Shown: positions 9,154 to 19,069, counted from the stretch's first letter. The stretch: DNA of 64,000 nucleotides from Kallotenue papyrolyticum (GCF_000526415.1 NZ_JAGA01000002.1:791001-855000); one strand, 5' to 3'. Program-made: numbers and translations. Notes: generated by a model from the letters alone, not told the origin.

Positions 9154-10344
9154 TCAAGCGCGCCGTCCGCTCCACTGGCCCTGTGGCTGGTTGTGCGTCC
9201 AGCTATACGGATAGCGCGGATCCTCCACCGCCAGCGCCTCCTGGGTCACGTAGAGTGGCCGGAAGGTGTCGATCATCACCGCCAGCTCCTCGGTCTTTTC
9301 CTTGCCGATGCTGGCCTCAACCGTGCCGGGATGCGGCCCGTGCGGTAGGCCGGCCGGATGGAGCGTGATCGAGGCCTCTTCGATGCCGCGGCGCGACATA
9401 AAGTTGCCCTCGACGTAGTAGAGTACCTCGTCGCTCTCGACGTTGGAGTGGTTGTAGGGCGCCGGAATAGCCAGCGGATGGTAGTCGAACAGGCGCGGCA
9501 CGAACGAGCACAGCACGAAGTTCGGCCCCTGGAAGGTCTGGTGCACCGGCGGCGGCTGGTGGATGCGCCCGGTGATCGGTTCGAAGTCCTCGATATTGAA
9601 GGCGAAGGGATACAGGTAGCCGTCCCAGCCGACCACATCGATCGGATGGTGATCGAGGATGTGGCGCGTCAGGCGGCCCCGCGCGCGTACGCGCACCTCG
9701 AACTCGCCCCGTTCGTCGTGGGGCGTGAGCTCGAGCGGCACGCGGAAGTCGCGCTCGCAGTAGGGCGCGTGCTCCAGCAACTGGCCATGCTCGTTGCGGT
9801 AGCGGCGCGGCGTGGTGATCTCGCCGCTGGTTTCGACGACCAGCAGCCGGGTGGGCGCGCCGCCGGTGTGCAGCCGCCAGGTGCAGCCGATCGGGATGTA
9901 CAGGTAGTCGCCGCGGCGGTAGGGCAGATTGCCGAAGATCGTCTCCAGGGTGCCCTCGCCTTCATGCACGAAGAGCAGTTCGTCGCCTTCGCCGTTGCGA
10001 TAGTAGTAGGTCTGCTCCTCGGTGGGTTTGCATACCGCGATGCGCACATCCTGGTTGGCCAGCAGGTAGCGCCGCCCGGTCAGCGCGTCGCCGCCGGGCG
10101 CGACCTGCGCCGTTTTGAAATGGCGATGGCGCAGCGCGCCGGGCTCTTCAAAGGCGATCTCCGTCGGTCCCAGGTCTTCGACGTACTGGATCGCCGTGGG
10201 TGGATAGTGGTGGTACAGGATCGCCTCGTTGCCGCTGAAGCCCTTGGTGCCCATCACCTGTTCGCTGTAGAGCGAACCGTCGGGCTTGCGGAACTGTGTG
10301 TGGCGCTTGTGCGGGATCTCTCCCAGTCGATGGTAGAAGGGCAT
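9154..10344 (-). CDS. hmgA: Homogentisate 1,2-dioxygenase
   Basis: 396 residues, cupin-type non-heme iron enzyme opening the ring of homogentisate to maleylacetoacetate in tyrosine/phenylalanine degradation. Family stretches include MPFYHRLGEIPHKRHTQF, ELLFVHEGEGTLETIFG, YLYIPIGCTWRLH and, near the C-terminus, YNHSNVESDEVLYYVEGNF and GLPHGPHPG, which contain the iron-ligand His and Glu residues. The start is fixed by AAGGAGGT shortly before ATG 10344. It is last of a three-gene set with the FAH-family hydrolase and HPPD, consistent with one catabolic transcript. Length is near that of bacterial homologues. Confidence 0.93.
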   Translation of the reverse strand: MPFYHRLGEIPHKRHTQFRKPDGSLYSEQVMGTKGFSGNEAILYHHYPPTAIQYVEDLGPTEIAFEEPGALRHRHFKTAQVAPGGDALTGRRYLLANQDVRIAVCKPTEEQTYYYRNGEGDELLFVHEGEGTLETIFGNLPYRRGDYLYIPIGCTWRLHTGGAPTRLLVVETSGEITTPRRYRNEHGQLLEHAPYCERDFRVPLELTPHDERGEFEVRVRARGRLTRHILDHHPIDVVGWDGYLYPFAFNIEDFEPITGRIHQPPPVHQTFQGPNFVLCSFVPRLFDYHPLAIPAPYNHSNVESDEVLYYVEGNFMSRRGIEEASITLHPAGLPHGPHPGTVEASIGKEKTEELAVMIDTFRPLYVTQEALAVEDPRYPYSWTHNQPQGQWSGRRA

Positions 10345-10405
10345 CGTTGACCTCCTTAAAGCCTATCGCAGCGCTCGCCGCGCCGCGGGCGCAACGCTGG
10401 AGCGT

Positions 10406-11449
10406 TCAGCCATAGACGATGCGGTTGCGCAGCGTGCCCAGGCCGGTGACCTCCAGCTCCACGACATCATCCGGCGCGAGCCAGCCGCCAACAGCTTCGG
10501 GCGTCAGCTCCAGGATGCAGCCGCCGCCAACCGTGCCGGAGCCGAGCACATCGCCGGGGTAGAGCGTGGCGTCGCGGCTGGCATAGGCGATCATCGCCGC
10601 CCAGGAGTGGTACATATCGCCCAGGTTGCCGCGGCTGAGTTCGCGTCCGTTGACGCGCGCGACCATCTCCAACCGCCAGCGTCCATCGGCCTCGGCAAAC
10701 TCCTCCAGCTCATCGAGCGTGACCAGCCACGGCCCCAGCGAGGTGGCAAAATCCTTGCCTTTGGCCGGCCCCAGTCCGACGCGCATCTCCTCGCGCTGGA
10801 TGTCGCGCGCGCTCCAGTCGTTCATGATCATGAAGCCGGCGATGTAGTCCAGCGCCTCGTCGGGAGCGATGTTACGCCCCTCGCGCCCGATCACGCAGGC
10901 GACCTCCAGCTCATAGTCGAGCTGTTCGGTCTGCGGCATGGGAATGGCCTCGTCTGGGCCGTAGATCGCCTGGTGGTTGAGGAAGAAGAACACCGGATAG
11001 CGATACCAGGCCTCCGGCACGGAGCGACCCTGCTGGCCGCGCGTGGTGGCGACGTGTTGCTCAAAGGCGAAGAAATCGCGCAGCGAGCGTGGCCGCGGCA
11101 GTGGCGCCAGCAGCCGCACTTCGGAGCGCGGCAGGAGCAGCTCCTGCCCACCGATCGACAGCGATCCGGCCAGATCGGCCTCATCCGGCGCCAGCTCGTC
11201 GCGCACCACGTCGAGCGGCCCGCCGATCTGCTCGATCACGGCGTTGGCGATCTCGGCGGCGCTGTCCAGACTCAGGCCGCGTTCATCGCCCTCCAGGAGC
11301 CGCAGCAGGTCGATGCGCTCGTCGCCGGACCAGTCCTCGAAGACGAGTGGTGCGGCGGCGCTTAGGTCGATCACGCCAAAGGGCAACAGCAGCCCGGCGC
11401 GTGCTTCGTGCAGCGCTTCTCCGGATCGGCGAAAGGTGACCAGTTTCAT
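10406..11449 (-). CDS. Fumarylacetoacetate hydrolase family protein
   Basis: 347 residues. The catalytic FAH fold is recognised from RDFFAFEQHVATTRGQQG, the metal-binding DYELEVACVIG and MIMNDWSARDIQ, and the GSGTVGGGC strand. In this position, between HPPD and HGD, it most likely performs the last step of homogentisate degradation, cleaving fumarylacetoacetate to fumarate and acetoacetate. It could also act on maleylacetoacetate directly, because no maleylacetoacetate isomerase gene is next to it. The Shine-Dalgarno sequence before ATG 11449 is weak (GGGACGAGC). Gaps of about 60-70 nt separate it from both neighbours. Confidence 0.85.
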   Translation of the reverse strand: MKLVTFRRSGEALHEARAGLLLPFGVIDLSAAAPLVFEDWSGDERIDLLRLLEGDERGLSLDSAAEIANAVIEQIGGPLDVVRDELAPDEADLAGSLSIGGQELLLPRSEVRLLAPLPRPRSLRDFFAFEQHVATTRGQQGRSVPEAWYRYPVFFFLNHQAIYGPDEAIPMPQTEQLDYELEVACVIGREGRNIAPDEALDYIAGFMIMNDWSARDIQREEMRVGLGPAKGKDFATSLGPWLVTLDELEEFAEADGRWRLEMVARVNGRELSRGNLGDMYHSWAAMIAYASRDATLYPGDVLGSGTVGGGCILELTPEAVGGWLAPDDVVELEVTGLGTLRNRIVYG

Positions 11450-11521
11450 GCTCGTCCCAAGTGCGGCGTGGACATGCGCCGGGAGGTTGCGCCTGCCGCG
11501 TCCCGGCTGTGGCCACGGCGC

Positions 11522-12649
11522 TTAGAGATTGCCACGCAGCGCCTGCTCGCGCTCGATGGCCTCGAACAGGGCCTTGAAGTTGCCCGCGCCGAAGCCGCGC
11601 GCGCCCTTGCGCTGAATGATCTCAAAGAAGACGGTCGGGCGATCCTGCAGCGGACGGGTAAAGATCTGCAACAGGTAGCCCTCGTCGTCGCGATCGACCA
11701 GGATGCCCAGCTCACGCAGCGTGTCGATGCTCTCGTCGATCTTGCCGACGCGCTCGCCAAGCATGTCGTAGTAGGAGTCGGGCGTGCGCAGGAACTCGAC
11801 GCCGTTTTCGCGCAGCTTGCGCACCGTGGCGATGATGTCGTCGGTCAGCAGCGCCAGGTGTTGTGCTCCAGGTCCGTGGTAGTATTCCAGATACTCCTCG
11901 ATCTGCGATTTGCGTTTGCCCTGGGCCGGCTCGTTGATCGGGAACTTGATGCGCCCCGTGCCGTTCTGCATCACCTTGGACATCAGCGCGCTGTACTCGG
12001 TCGAGATCTGTTCGTCGCTGAAGTGCACCAACTGGCGGAAGCCCAGCACCTGGTTGTAGTAGTCTACCCAGCGATCCATCTGCCCCAGCTCGACGTTGCC
12101 GACGATATGGTCGATGGCCGCCAGGCCCACCGGCTCGCTACGCGGCGGATTCTTGATCGCGTGATACTTGGGGAAAAAGGTGCCATGATACTCGTCGCGC
12201 TGAATGAAGGAGTGCACCGTGTCGCCGTAGGTGGCGATGGTAGCCTTGATCACGCGGCCCTTCTGCCCCTCGATCACCGTCGGCTCCATCACCGGCTGAG
12301 CGCCGCGGCGCACTGTCTCTTCAAAGGCCTGCGCGGCGTCGTCCACCGTGAAGGCGATGTCCTTGACGCCATCGCCATGCAGCTTGACATGCTCGGCAAT
12401 GGGCGAGTCGGGATGCAGCGGCGCGGTGAAGACCAGGCGGATGTTGCGCTGCTCCAGCACATACGAGGCGCGATCGCGCACGCCCGTCTCCAGGCCGGCA
12501 TAGGCGATCGGCTTGAAGCCAAAGGCGGTGCGGTAGAAGTGGGCGGCCTGACGCGCATTCCCGACGTAAAACTCGACGTAATCGATGCCTTTGAGTTGCA
12601 GGAAGTCGCCCTCCTGCGTGCGAGTGCTCTCGCGTGCGGTCATTGCCAT
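11522..12649 (-). CDS. hppD: 4-Hydroxyphenylpyruvate dioxygenase
   Basis: 375 residues with two vicinal-oxygen-chelate modules. The iron ligands are visible in the C-terminal half: His in AIDHIVGNVE, His in GAQHLALLTDDI and Glu in VFFEIIQRKG. The enzyme converts 4-hydroxyphenylpyruvate to homogentisate, the substrate of the dioxygenase encoded downstream. GGAGGT five bases before ATG 12649 supports this start; a second ATG lies at 12643. A TACAAT at 12751-12746 on the minus strand may be the -10 of the operon promoter. Confidence 0.93.
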   Translation of the reverse strand: MAMTARESTRTQEGDFLQLKGIDYVEFYVGNARQAAHFYRTAFGFKPIAYAGLETGVRDRASYVLEQRNIRLVFTAPLHPDSPIAEHVKLHGDGVKDIAFTVDDAAQAFEETVRRGAQPVMEPTVIEGQKGRVIKATIATYGDTVHSFIQRDEYHGTFFPKYHAIKNPPRSEPVGLAAIDHIVGNVELGQMDRWVDYYNQVLGFRQLVHFSDEQISTEYSALMSKVMQNGTGRIKFPINEPAQGKRKSQIEEYLEYYHGPGAQHLALLTDDIIATVRKLRENGVEFLRTPDSYYDMLGERVGKIDESIDTLRELGILVDRDDEGYLLQIFTRPLQDRPTVFFEIIQRKGARGFGAGNFKALFEAIEREQALRGNL

Positions 12650-12745
12650 GGTGTACCTCCTTGTACACTCGAACCGAAAGCCGTCGGCATTCAGGCGTTG
12701 CCGGGCATTGCAAGCCGCGCGGATCACCGTGACCCGCCGTCTCCT

Positions 12746-12751
12746 ATTGTA
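12746..12751 (-). promoter_or_regulatory. Possible -10 element of the tyrosine-catabolism operon
   Basis: TACAAT on the minus strand, about 100 nt upstream of the HPPD start, at the edge of a short A/T-rich patch. No convincing -35 hexamer is visible at the usual spacing, so activator dependence is possible. Confidence 0.4.
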
Positions 12752-12861
12752 GCAAAAAGCGGGTTGCCGCGCGCGATTCGGTGGCTGCCCGGCGTTGATC
12801 TCCGGCGCGGCTGCTGCTACACTAGCGCTGCATACGCAGCCCCATCAAGGATACCAATGGC

Positions 12862-13107
12862 ATGAAGCGCGAACAGTTGGCCAAAGCGCGCACGCCCGAA
12901 GAGCTGCTGGAGGCCCTGGAGGCCAAGGCGCGGGAGCTGGAGTTGTTCCCTTCGTCGCAGGACCTACGCAACGATTGGGGACCGGTCTACAGCAACGATC
13001 GCTACGATCTGCGCATCGACAAGCGGGCCGGGCGCGAGGAATATCTGTTGATGCTGCTGCACAAACAGCGCCCACGCGCCTCGATCCTGGATTACTTCCG
13101 CCGTTGA
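12862..13107 (+). CDS. Small hypothetical protein
   Basis: 81 residues, highly charged. It begins MKREQLAKARTPEELLEAL, predicted helical, and ends RPRASILDYFRR. An AAGGAT about 10 nt upstream and strong third-position G/C support it as a real gene. No domain recognised and no membrane segment. It is convergent with the HD-domain gene ten bases downstream and divergent from the tyrosine operon. Confidence 0.6.
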   Translation: MKREQLAKARTPEELLEALEAKARELELFPSSQDLRNDWGPVYSNDRYDLRIDKRAGREEYLLMLLHKQRPRASILDYFRR

Positions 13108-13117
13108 GCGCCCGTGG

Positions 13118-13642
13118 CTAGCGCGCACGTTGCGTCAGGAGCCGGAGGCGCTGCCCACGCCGGAGGCGCCGCCGGTAGCGCCGCTCGACATAGTGCGGAT
13201 CGGTGTGGCACAGCAGCCGCCGCCGCCGCCAGGTATGGCCGGTCATCAGACCGCCCAGCGCCAGGGTCACGTCGGTGAGCGATGCGGCTTTGTCGGCCAG
13301 CGAGACGATCCAGGCCTCGCGCGTGCGCGGCTTGGGCCCGAAGGGATACATATGCGCTTCAATCGCGTGGCAGACCTGCTCGCACTCACCCAGCGCGCGG
13401 GCCCAGCGCGCGGCGATAGCGCCATGCGTCCTCAGCGTGCCCAGGCGCGAGTCGATGTCGTGGATCAGTGCCGCGCGCACGCAGACGCGCACATCGGCGC
13501 GCAACAGCCGCGCCAGACGGTAGGAGATGCGCGCGGTGCGCTGCAGATGCTCGTGCTTAGAGAGCGAATGGTGCAGGTGGTCGCGCGTCTCCAGCACCTT
13601 GGGATGTTCCAGCAGATCAGCGATGTAGTCGTGTAGGGCCAC
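13118..13642 (-). CDS. HD-domain metal-dependent phosphohydrolase
   Basis: 174 residues, HD superfamily. Conserved His are in HLHHSLSKHEHLQRT, the defining HD pair is in ALIHDIDSRLG, and a later His/Asp set is in AIEAHMYPFGP and LADKAASLTD. The build matches small HD hydrolases that act on nucleotides or related phosphoesters; substrate unknown. The start is GTG 13642, preceded by GGGAGG nine bases upstream. The C-terminal 30 residues are very Arg-rich (RRRRLLCHTDP and YRRRLRRGQRLR), possibly for nucleic acid or membrane contact. Confidence 0.75.
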   Translation of the reverse strand: MALHDYIADLLEHPKVLETRDHLHHSLSKHEHLQRTARISYRLARLLRADVRVCVRAALIHDIDSRLGTLRTHGAIAARWARALGECEQVCHAIEAHMYPFGPKPRTREAWIVSLADKAASLTDVTLALGGLMTGHTWRRRRLLCHTDPHYVERRYRRRLRRGQRLRLLTQRAR

Positions 13643-13707
13643 AGCCGATTGCCTCCCTGGCTGCTTGGTCCAGCCGGGGCGGATTCTACCGGCGTGTCAC
13701 CTCCCCG

Positions 13708-14967
13708 TCAACGACGCGGTGGTCCTGAGCGTGGCCGGGACTTCAACGCGACCGCAGTCGGGAGCTTCAGGCGGCGTGGTGGCGGTGCGGGCGCCTGGTC
13801 GAGCAGGCCGGCGATCGCCAGCTCCGGCGGTTGCGGCGGTACGCGCAAGCGGCGATGGAGATAGATAAAGACATCCCGCGCAATGGCTGCCAACGGCGCC
13901 GAGAGGATCACCAGCAGCAGGCCGCCCACCGAGGCGGCGATCACCAGCAGCACCATCAGGATGGCAGGGTGCAGGCGCAGCGTGTTGCCGACGATGCGTG
14001 GCACCAGAATCTGATTTTCGAGCTGTTGGATGATGATGTAGAGCACGATCACCGCCAGCACCGACGACCAGCCGCCGCCGATCGCGACGATGATCGCCGG
14101 AATGGCGCTCAGGATCGGGCCGACCACCGGGATCAGCTCGCCGATGCCGGCAATGATCGCCAGCAGCAGGATGTAGCTGACCTCGAAGCCCAGCCAGTTC
14201 AGAATCGTCAGGCCGATGAAGGACATGACGCTGATGATCAGCCCCAGCAGCAACTGGCCACGAATATAGCGCCCGAAGATCTCATCGATGATGTGCCAGA
14301 TGTTCCAGAAGTCGGCGCGAATGTTGGGGTGCAGCGCGCGATCGATCACGCCCGGCAGGCGCTGGGTGTCGAGCAGCACGTAAAACAGAAAGAAGGGGAT
14401 TACCAGAAAGCCCAACAGAAACGCGATTGTGCTGAAGATGCCGACGATGCTGTTGAGCAGAAATGCGCCGGCGCGCTGCGCGTACATCGTGGCGTTTTCC
14501 TGCGCGGTGGCGCGTACGCGCGCGATGATCTGGTTGATCTGCTCCTGGACCGCCTGGGGGACGTTGGCCTGAAACTCGGCGATCTGCTGGGTGATGAAGC
14601 GGTTGCTGCGCTCGAACCAGTCGGGAATGTTGCTGATAAACTGATCGATCTGCCGCGCGGCCGGCGGCACGACAAACGAAAGCGCCAGTTCGATGGCGAT
14701 CAGGCCGACCAGATACACCGTGAGGATCGATGCCCAGCGCGGCATGTGCCGGTCGAGCCGTTTGATGATCGGCAGCAGCAGGTAGGCCAACACCAGGCCG
14801 ATGACGAAGGGTGTCAGGGTGATGCCGGTGCGCCACAGCAGCCAGCCGACGCTGTAGGTGGCGAGCAGCACCAGCAGCCAACGCGCCAGCGTGCGCAGCA
14901 GCCAGCCCCAGTCGAGCGGCTGGTCGGGAGGACGCGATCCGGCGGGCGTGATCGATTGGTTGGACAT
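13708..14967 (-). CDS. AI-2E family (UPF0118) membrane transporter
   Basis: 419 residues with the typical layout of the AI-2E exporter family: two N-terminal TM segments, one after ILTVYLVGLIAIEL, a long extramembrane helix rich in Gln and Asn (about residues 100-190), and a C-terminal TM bundle with the signature IAGIGELIPVVGPILSAIPA and IIIQQLENQILVPRIVG. Members export small molecules or cations; the substrate cannot be read from the sequence. AGAGGAA before ATG 14967 supports the start. It follows the VanW gene closely and overlaps nothing, so it is probably in the same transcript. Confidence 0.85.
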   Translation of the reverse strand: MSNQSITPAGSRPPDQPLDWGWLLRTLARWLLVLLATYSVGWLLWRTGITLTPFVIGLVLAYLLLPIIKRLDRHMPRWASILTVYLVGLIAIELALSFVVPPAARQIDQFISNIPDWFERSNRFITQQIAEFQANVPQAVQEQINQIIARVRATAQENATMYAQRAGAFLLNSIVGIFSTIAFLLGFLVIPFFLFYVLLDTQRLPGVIDRALHPNIRADFWNIWHIIDEIFGRYIRGQLLLGLIISVMSFIGLTILNWLGFEVSYILLLAIIAGIGELIPVVGPILSAIPAIIVAIGGGWSSVLAVIVLYIIIQQLENQILVPRIVGNTLRLHPAILMVLLVIAASVGGLLLVILSAPLAAIARDVFIYLHRRLRVPPQPPELAIAGLLDQAPAPPPRRLKLPTAVALKSRPRSGPPRR

Positions 14968-14977
14968 ACGGCTTCCT

Positions 14978-16849
14978 CTATCGCGCATAGTAGCTCAGAA
15001 AGGTGGCGCTGTGCGTCTGGGCAGCATCGGTCACGCGCTGTACGATGCCGACCGCGCCGTTAGCGACGATCGCTTCCAGCGCCACTTGCCGACCGTCGGG
15101 CGTACCGTAGATGCGCACTGTCTGGCGCTTCTGCTGCAGGTCGGTCGCGACGCGGATCAGCAGGTAGCCCGGCGTGTTGTTGCGAAACTTCAGGTCCGGG
15201 CCGCCCAGCGCGATGGTCGCGTCCATGCCCGGCGGCGCGTCCACCTCATACCACGGCAGGCGCCAGCTATGCGGGTGCCGTTCGATGATCTCTAGGCCGC
15301 TGTGCAGCGCGGCGCGAAAGACCGTGGTCGAAACCTGGCAGATGCCGCCGCCCAGCGCCGGCACAACGCTGCCGGCTTCGATCATCTCGCCCCACCGGTA
15401 GCCCTTCTCCGCCGTGATCGCGCCGACGGTGGCGTTGAACGAGAAGATCGCTCCTGGTGGGATCAACACGCCGTCGATCTCCTGCCCGCCGATGGCGACG
15501 TTGGCATCGCGCGCCGGCGATGAGTAGGACGCGAACTGCGACTCGCCGCGCCCCAGCTCGGCCAGCAATCCCAACCGCTCGCTTTCGCCGGGCGGTGGCG
15601 GCACTTCGCGCAGCGGCAGCGTCACCTGCGTCGCGCCGTTGTGCAGCGCGGCCAGCAGCTGCTCGCGCGCCACCGTCTGATCCAGCTCCAGGCCGGGCGC
15701 GCCCGGCACAAACTCGCGCACGCGATCCCCCTCGCGCAGCAGGCGCGAGGCCTGGGGCGGGCGCGCCACCTGGGACGCCAACCGCGCCACCTGCTGCTCG
15801 ATGGCGCGCGAATCGGGCTGCACACTGGCCGGATCGCCCGACGCTGACCAGTGCATAAGCAAGCTGCGATCCAGCGTCCAGATCTGATCGCCGGCCTGCA
15901 CCGTGAGCGGTTGGGCGCGTAGCGCTGCCAACTGCTGCCGCAGCGCTTCCAGATCGGCGGAGGAGATGCGTGGTGGCTGCTCGTGCACCACTACCTCGAC
16001 GCGCAACATGTGGTCGGTGGCACTGGCCAGCCGGTGCACCGCGGCGCTGAGCCGTTCCCGCGTAGCGGCGCGATCAAGCACGCGTCCGATCTGTTCGGGG
16101 ACGATGCTCCAGCCCTGCGCGCCGTCAAGCAACTGTGCGTCGCGCATGGGACGTTCGACCTCCTGCGCCAGAGTCGCGATCAGTTGCTCCAGCGCCGCGG
16201 CATCGATCAGTGGAAAGGTGACCTGATACGTATCGCCCAGCCAGGCCTGAGCGCGCTGCAGCGCGCGTTGGAGCGCATGGCCATGGTGGCCCTGGTGGAA
16301 GGCCTGCTGCAGCGCCTGCTGGGGCGCATCCGCGCGTAGCAGCGTGCCGGCGGCCACGCGGCGCCGCTGGCCGGCAACCTCCAGCTCCAGCACACGCGAG
16401 GCGTAGCGCTGCTGCGCCTGCTCTAGGCGATCCAGTGCTACGGGCCATGGCAGGTGGCTCACCTCCAGCACGCCGATGCGGACGCCCGGCAAGAGACGCT
16501 CACGATACACCAGGTCGCTCCCGAGCATGGTTGCCAGCAGCGTCAGGCCGACCAGTCCCGCTGCCGGTTGCCAGCGCCGGCCTGCCGCTTGGATTGGACG
16601 CGCGCGGCGGGGCCTCGGTTGCGCGGCGGAGGAGAGATAGGCCACCCAGCGCAGGCAGATCTGGCGGCGTGCCCCGGTTTGGGTCGCGGCCAGGCCCTGC
16701 CAGGCCGGGATCGCGCGCGGTTCCAGGCGCAGCACCTGACGAAAATAGACCTCAGCGCGGGAGGGGGAGCCGGCATGCAACGCGCTCATGCCGGCTTCCA
16801 GGAGCGCGGCGATGATCTGTTGCTGATCGGTGGGTTGGATGGGCTGCAT
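14978..16849 (-). CDS. VanW family protein, membrane-anchored
   Basis: 623 residues. About 60 N-terminal residues look like a single TPR unit (SRAEVYFRQVLRLEPRAIPAW). One TM segment follows (residues ~100-120), then two repeated PG-binding-4-like modules, and a C-terminal VanW domain with GAIFSFNATVGAITAEKGY, GGGICQVSTTVFRAAL and HPHSWRLPWYEVDAP. VanW-domain proteins are extracytoplasmic and linked to cell-wall or surface-layer biology, but the chemistry is not established. AGAGGTG precedes ATG 16849. The TPR-like start in the cytoplasm is unusual for the family. Confidence 0.8.
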   Translation of the reverse strand: MQPIQPTDQQQIIAALLEAGMSALHAGSPSRAEVYFRQVLRLEPRAIPAWQGLAATQTGARRQICLRWVAYLSSAAQPRPRRARPIQAAGRRWQPAAGLVGLTLLATMLGSDLVYRERLLPGVRIGVLEVSHLPWPVALDRLEQAQQRYASRVLELEVAGQRRRVAAGTLLRADAPQQALQQAFHQGHHGHALQRALQRAQAWLGDTYQVTFPLIDAAALEQLIATLAQEVERPMRDAQLLDGAQGWSIVPEQIGRVLDRAATRERLSAAVHRLASATDHMLRVEVVVHEQPPRISSADLEALRQQLAALRAQPLTVQAGDQIWTLDRSLLMHWSASGDPASVQPDSRAIEQQVARLASQVARPPQASRLLREGDRVREFVPGAPGLELDQTVAREQLLAALHNGATQVTLPLREVPPPPGESERLGLLAELGRGESQFASYSSPARDANVAIGGQEIDGVLIPPGAIFSFNATVGAITAEKGYRWGEMIEAGSVVPALGGGICQVSTTVFRAALHSGLEIIERHPHSWRLPWYEVDAPPGMDATIALGGPDLKFRNNTPGYLLIRVATDLQQKRQTVRIYGTPDGRQVALEAIVANGAVGIVQRVTDAAQTHSATFLSYYAR

Positions 16850-16965
16850 GCGGTGCGCACCTCTGCCTACGATGCATGCTCGCAAGTATAGCAGGGGCGC
16901 CCGCCGCGTCAATGAGCCCAAGGACGCAGCCGTGGCGCGCAGCAGGCCAGCGGGGCGCCGGTCGG

Positions 16966-18774
16966 CTAAGCGCGGCGTTCCTGGTCGAGGCTGAGGACGG
17001 CCATGAACGCTTCCTGGGGAATCTCGACGCTGCCGACCATTTTCATTTTCTTTTTACCCTCTTTTTGTTTCTCCAGCAGCTTCTTTTTGCGCGTGATGTC
17101 GCCGCCGTAGCACTTGCTGAGGACGTCTTTGCGCAGCGCTTTGACGGTTTCGCGCGCGATGATCTTGGAGCCGATCGCGGCCTGGATCGGCACTTCGAAC
17201 ATTTGGCGCGGGATCAGACCGCGCAGTTTCTCAACGAGCTTGCGGCCCTGCTGGTAGGCGAACTCGCGATGGATGATCATCGACAGGGCATCGACGGGCA
17301 CGCCGTTGACCAGCACATCCAGCTTAACCAGATCGGCGGGCTGGTAGCCGGCCAAGGTGTAGTCCAGCGAGGCGTAGCCCTGGGTGCGCGACTTGAGCTG
17401 ATCGTAGAAATCGACCACGATCTCGGCCAGCGGGATGCGATATTTGAGCAGCACGCGCGTTTCTTCCAGGTAGTCCATTGCCTCGAACACGCCGCGGCGG
17501 CTGGTGACCAGCTCCATGACCTGGCCGATGTAGCGTGTGGGCACAATGATGCTGATCTGCATTACCGGCTCTTCGATGACCTCGATCTTGGAGGGATCGG
17601 GCATTTCGGAAGGATTATCGACCAGCACGATCTCGCCGCTGGTGGTCAGCACCTGGTACTCCACCGACGGCGCGGTGATCAGCAGGTTGAGGCCGTATTC
17701 GCGTTCGAGCCGCTCGCGCACGATCTCCATGTGCAGCAGGCCCAGAAAGCCGCAGCGGAAGCCGAAGCCCAGCGCCGCGCTGGTTTCGGGCTGGAACGAC
17801 AGCGCCGCATCGTTGAGTTTGAGCTTCTCTAGCGCGTCGCGTAGGTCGCCGTAGTCGTTGGATTCGACCGGGTAGATGCCGGCGAAGACCATCGGCTTGG
17901 CCGGACGGTAGCCGGCCAACGGGCTGGCCGCCGGCTGCTGGGCATGCGTCACGGTATCGCCGACCTGTACCTCGCCGACGTCCTTCAAGCCGGTGGCGAT
18001 GTAGCCGACCTCGCCGGCGCGCAGGGCATCCACCGGCGTCATCTGCGGACGGAAAACGCCCAGCTCCAGCGCCTCGACCTTGATCGCGGTGCCCATCAGC
18101 AGGATCTGCTCGCCGGGCCGCAGCGTGCCCTCCATCACGCGCACATAGGCGATCACGCCCTTGTAGGGGTTGTAGTGCGAATCGAAGATCAGCGCGCGCA
18201 GCGGTGCGGTCTCGTCGCCCTGCGGCGGCGGGATGCGCGCGACGATCGCCTCCAGGATCGCCGGCACGCCGGTGCCCTCCTTGGCGCTGACAAAGAGCAT
18301 CTCCTCGGCGCCGATGCCGATCACGCGCTCAATCTCCTCGGCGACCGCTTCGGGCTGTGCGCCGGGCAGATCGATCTTGTTGATCACCGGGATGATCGTC
18401 AGGTCATGCTCCATGGCCATGTACACGTTGGCCAGCGTCTGCGCCTCGATGCCCTGCGCGGCATCCACCACCAGCAGCGCGCCCTCGCAGGCGGCCAGCG
18501 CGCGACTGACCTCGTAGGAGAAATCGACATGGCCGGGACAGTCGATCAGGTTCAGCTCGTACGTCTGCCCGTCGGCGGCAGTATAGTCCAGGCGCACCGC
18601 CTTGGCTTTGATGGTAATGCCCTTTTCGCGCTCCAGGTCCATGCTGTCCAGCGCCTGTTCGCGCCGCTCGCGCTCGGAGAGCGCGCCGGTCAGCTCCAGC
18701 AGGCGGTCGGAGAGCGTGGTTTTGCCGTGATCGATATGCGCAATAATGCTGAAGTTACGGATATGCTGTGCCAT
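16966..18774 (-). CDS. lepA: Elongation factor 4 (LepA)
   Basis: 602 residues, the standard length. GTPase motifs: G1 AHIDHGKTT near the N-terminus, G3 DCPGHVDF, G4 NKIDLPGA. The order GTPase, beta-barrel, domains III and V, then the LepA-specific C-terminal domain ([31 protein letters not shown]) and the basic [16 protein letters not shown] segment identify LepA rather than EF-G. It back-translocates stalled ribosomes. I start at ATG 18774 ([17 protein letters not shown]); a longer frame adds 16 residues without family similarity. The ribosome-binding site is weak. Confidence 0.95.
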   Translation of the reverse strand: MAQHIRNFSIIAHIDHGKTTLSDRLLELTGALSERERREQALDSMDLEREKGITIKAKAVRLDYTAADGQTYELNLIDCPGHVDFSYEVSRALAACEGALLVVDAAQGIEAQTLANVYMAMEHDLTIIPVINKIDLPGAQPEAVAEEIERVIGIGAEEMLFVSAKEGTGVPAILEAIVARIPPPQGDETAPLRALIFDSHYNPYKGVIAYVRVMEGTLRPGEQILLMGTAIKVEALELGVFRPQMTPVDALRAGEVGYIATGLKDVGEVQVGDTVTHAQQPAASPLAGYRPAKPMVFAGIYPVESNDYGDLRDALEKLKLNDAALSFQPETSAALGFGFRCGFLGLLHMEIVRERLEREYGLNLLITAPSVEYQVLTTSGEIVLVDNPSEMPDPSKIEVIEEPVMQISIIVPTRYIGQVMELVTSRRGVFEAMDYLEETRVLLKYRIPLAEIVVDFYDQLKSRTQGYASLDYTLAGYQPADLVKLDVLVNGVPVDALSMIIHREFAYQQGRKLVEKLRGLIPRQMFEVPIQAAIGSKIIARETVKALRKDVLSKCYGGDITRKKKLLEKQKEGKKKMKMVGSVEIPQEAFMAVLSLDQERRA

Positions 18775-19069
18775 ACGTTCCGCACTGGATAAAAAAGTGT
18801 GGCGCGCTCCACCCATCGCCATGCCGGACGCGCTTCAGGCTGGCTATAGTGTACCATGCGCGTTGCTTGGCGGGAGCGGCATCAGGGGTGACGTCGGGAG
18901 TGGCGTACGGGCGAAACATGTTTCGCCCGGACACAGGGAGGCCCGCACGCTCTACTCCCCCGACGCCTGACACGCCGCTACTCTGCCGCCCCTGCCCTCA
19001 TGGCTCTGGCCTGAGGTGCGACCGCGTGCCTTCTGCTGCGATGCTAGCGTCGCGCTCAACGAGAAGGTA
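18775..19069. other. 295-nt gap with a perfect 22-bp palindrome
   Basis: No convincing gene. It holds a minus-strand TACACT (18853-18848) that may be the lepA -10. At 18908-18929 lies a perfect palindrome with arms CGGGCGAAACA and TGTTTCGCCCG, followed by a GC-rich stretch. The remainder has no reading frame with consistent codon bias. Confidence 0.6.
18908..18929. repeat. Perfect 22-bp palindrome
   Basis: Arms CGGGCGAAACA and TGTTTCGCCCG meet without spacer. It lies about 130 nt upstream of lepA. From memory, similar GGGCGAAACATGTTTCGCCC elements are interspersed repeats in Chloroflexus-type genomes, so this may be one copy of a dispersed family; that is recollection, not a search result. 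Confidence 0.6.
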
